Shown here piece after piece: positions 62,728 to 64,000 of a DNA stretch of 64,000 nt (within the stretch, counting starts at the first letter, position 1; each line of letters opens with the position of its first letter). The notes under the pieces were generated by a model. The model was given only the letters and a program-made list of their open reading frames with translations. It had not been told where the DNA came from and searched no databases. The translations under genes and the position numbers were made by a program. Origin of the DNA: CBDATA01 sp965202845 (GTDB taxonomy: Bacteria; Acidobacteriota; Vicinamibacteria; Marinacidobacterales; Marinacidobacteraceae); contig OZ241856.1 of assembly GCA_965202845.1 (NCBI GenBank), positions 2,418,001-2,482,000 on the forward strand, in the 5' to 3' direction.

Positions 62728-63512
62728 TTCGTTTCGCTGTGGGCGACGACGGGGTCGTCCGGCTGACGCTGGATCGGCCGGAGGCGCGCAACGCGCTCAC
62801 CCCGGAGATGGTCGCCGGGATTCCCGAACGGCTCGCCGAGGCGGAACGGCTGCCGCCGGAGCGATGCCGGGTTCTGGTTCTGGCCGGCGCCGGGCCGGTC
62901 TTCTGCGCCGGCGCCGACATCAAGGCGATGCGGGAATCGGGACAAGCGGACGAGGCCGCCAACCGGGAGGACGCCCGCCGCTTCGCCGTGCTCTTCCGGG
63001 CGGTCGCCTCCTTCCCGACGCCGGTGATCGCGGTCGTCCAGGGCGCCGCCATCGGCGGGGGGTTCGGCCTCGCAGTCGCCGCCGACCACGTGATCGCGTC
63101 CCCCGACGCCCGCTTCGGAACCCCGGAAGCGCGCCTCGGGCTGGTTCCCGCGGTGATTTCGCCCTACGTGGTGCGCCGGCTCGGTCCGGGACGCGCCGCG
63201 CCCTTCCTGCTGGGCGGGGAGGTGGCGCTGGGCGAGGAAGCACTCCGGATCGGCGTCGCGCACGAATGCGCCGAGGACCTGCCGGCCGCGCTGGAAGCGA
63301 CGCTCGCCCGGTATCTGGAGAGCGCGCCCCATGCGGCGCGGCGCACGAAGGCGCTGATGCTGCGGGAGGCGCCGCTGCCGCCGGGGGACATCGAGGAGCT
63401 GACGATCCGTACCATCGCCGGAGCGCGCGCCTCGGCGGAGGGGCAGGAGGGCGCCGCCGCCTTCTTCGGTAAGACCCCGCCCTCCTGGTCGCCGCGGCGG
63501 AGCCGCCGCTAG
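62724..63512 (+). CDS. Enoyl-CoA hydratase/isomerase-family protein
   Basis: A 262-residue crotonase-fold enzyme. The oxyanion-hole segments are VFCAGADIKAM and GAAIGGGFGLAVAADHVIAS, and the catalytic glutamate is probably in FGTPEARLGLVP. The gene context (carboxylase, AtuA-like) suggests hydration of 3-methylglutaconyl-CoA or isohexenyl-glutaconyl-CoA (LiuC/AtuE-like). ATG 62724 overlaps the preceding stop (ATGA). Confidence 0.85.
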   Translation: MIRFAVGDDGVVRLTLDRPEARNALTPEMVAGIPERLAEAERLPPERCRVLVLAGAGPVFCAGADIKAMRESGQADEAANREDARRFAVLFRAVASFPTPVIAVVQGAAIGGGFGLAVAADHVIASPDARFGTPEARLGLVPAVISPYVVRRLGPGRAAPFLLGGEVALGEEALRIGVAHECAEDLPAALEATLARYLESAPHAARRTKALMLREAPLPPGDIEELTIRTIAGARASAEGQEGAAAFFGKTPPSWSPRRSRR

Positions 63513-64000
63513 TTGCTCTCGATCTGGCGGCGTCCGGCCCGCTCTCCGGGGACCGGCCGGCGACTGGTGGTAGCGGGCCGGGGGGAGATCGCCCGCCGGG
63601 CGCTGGCCGCCGGGCGGAAGCGCGGGTTCCGGGTGGCGGCGATCTCCACTCCGGCGGACGCCGGATCGCTCCCGCGCCAGGAGGCCGACCAGGTGCTCGA
63701 AGTGGGTTCCTTCCTCGATGCGGAGGCGGTGGTCGCAGCGGCCTCCCGGTGGGGCGCCGACCTGCTGCATCCCGGCTACGGGTTCCTTTCGGAGAACGCC
63801 GGGTTCGCGGCGGCGGTCGAGGCGGCCGGGATCGCGTTCGTGGGGCCGTCGCCGGAGGCGATGCGGCGGCTGGGCGACAAGCAGGAGGCGCGGGCGCTCG
63901 CCGGCGCCGCCGGAGTTCCCGTGTTGCCGGAGGTCCGTCCCGGCGACGGGAATGTTCCGCTGGCGGTCAAGGCGGCGGCGGGCGGCGGCGGGCGCGGGAT
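63513..64000 (+). CDS. Biotin carboxylase (acyl-CoA carboxylase alpha subunit), 5' part
   Basis: Cut by the window end after 162 codons. It reads LVVAGRGEIARRALAAGRKRGF, then LLHPGYGFLSENAGFAAAVE, GIAFVGPSPEAMRRLGDKQEAR and VKAAAGGGGRG (the ATP-grasp glycine loop), the standard biotin carboxylase N-terminus. The consensus NRGEIA reads AGRGEIA here. The start is uncertain: TTG 63513 directly follows the hydratase stop, and GTG 63567 would trim the protein to the edge of the domain. It should be the partner of the carboxyltransferase at 59294. Confidence 0.82.
   Translation, partial: MLSIWRRPARSPGTGRRLVVAGRGEIARRALAAGRKRGFRVAAISTPADAGSLPRQEADQVLEVGSFLDAEAVVAAASRWGADLLHPGYGFLSENAGFAAAVEAAGIAFVGPSPEAMRRLGDKQEARALAGAAGVPVLPEVRPGDGNVPLAVKAAAGGGGRG

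Overview
The window reads as chromosome of a GC-rich, Gram-negative, menaquinone-using bacterium. LptD points to a lipopolysaccharide outer membrane. A futalosine (mqn) menaquinone cluster, a BNR/sortilin-type secreted beta-propeller protein, a CdaA/YbbR c-di-AMP pair and a lysine/alanine-rich histone-like protein together resemble Acidobacteriota or a similar lineage. That placement is an inference and is not proven here. Many starts are GTG or TTG, and neighbouring genes often overlap by four bases (GTGA, ATGA, TTGA), so translational coupling is probably common.

Layout. 194-8516 (+): nfu-type Fe-S carrier, lptD, DUF92 protein plus UbiA prenyltransferase, glyA, DinG-type helicase, YggS-type PLP protein. 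8517-19700 (-): a long co-directional block with mqnP, ubiX-like, mqnE, mqnA, mqnC, a CorC-type CBS membrane protein, tilS, ftsH, cdaA, ybbR and lepB. 19849-20166 (+): histone H1-like protein. 20243-26107: a branched-chain amino-acid-type ABC system (livF, livG, livM, livH) with two different lipoprotein binding proteins. 26132-36566 (+): ParB-fold serine-kinase-like protein, yebC, ruvC, ruvA, a membrane MutS-like ATPase, ruvB, queA, ridA-like, and the 1068-residue BNR protein.

36618-55097 is the exceptional region. It holds one low-GC gene broken into eight pieces by seven direct insertions and three nested ones: five ISL3-family, three IS5-family and two IS1634-family copies. Removing every element with one copy of its target duplication rejoins all eight pieces in frame as a single 1495-codon ORF plus stop. 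The product would be an N-terminal ankyrin-repeat array, a UvrD/HelD-like superfamily 1 helicase carrying a probable PD-(D/E)XK-like insert, and a C-terminal tandem of about five zinc ribbons. The ISL3 copies make 8-bp duplications and the IS5 copies 2-bp duplications. One IS1634-type copy is flanked by perfect 200-bp direct repeats, the other by 9-bp repeats. I see no insertion sequence elsewhere in the window.

55120-59273 holds two paralogous D-cysteine desulfhydrase/ACC-deaminase-type PLP enzymes, one of which appears to be an exported lipoprotein. Between them lie a RecF/OLD-like ATPase pseudogene with an internal deletion and a Uma2-family gene. 59294-64000 (+) is a catabolic cluster: acyl-CoA carboxylase beta subunit, AtuA-like protein, enoyl-CoA hydratase, and the start of a biotin carboxylase cut by the window edge. 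It fits breakdown of branched acyl-CoA or acyclic terpenoids.

I saw no rRNA, convincing tRNA or CRISPR array. No gene-free stretch over 300 bp lies outside the insertion sequences.
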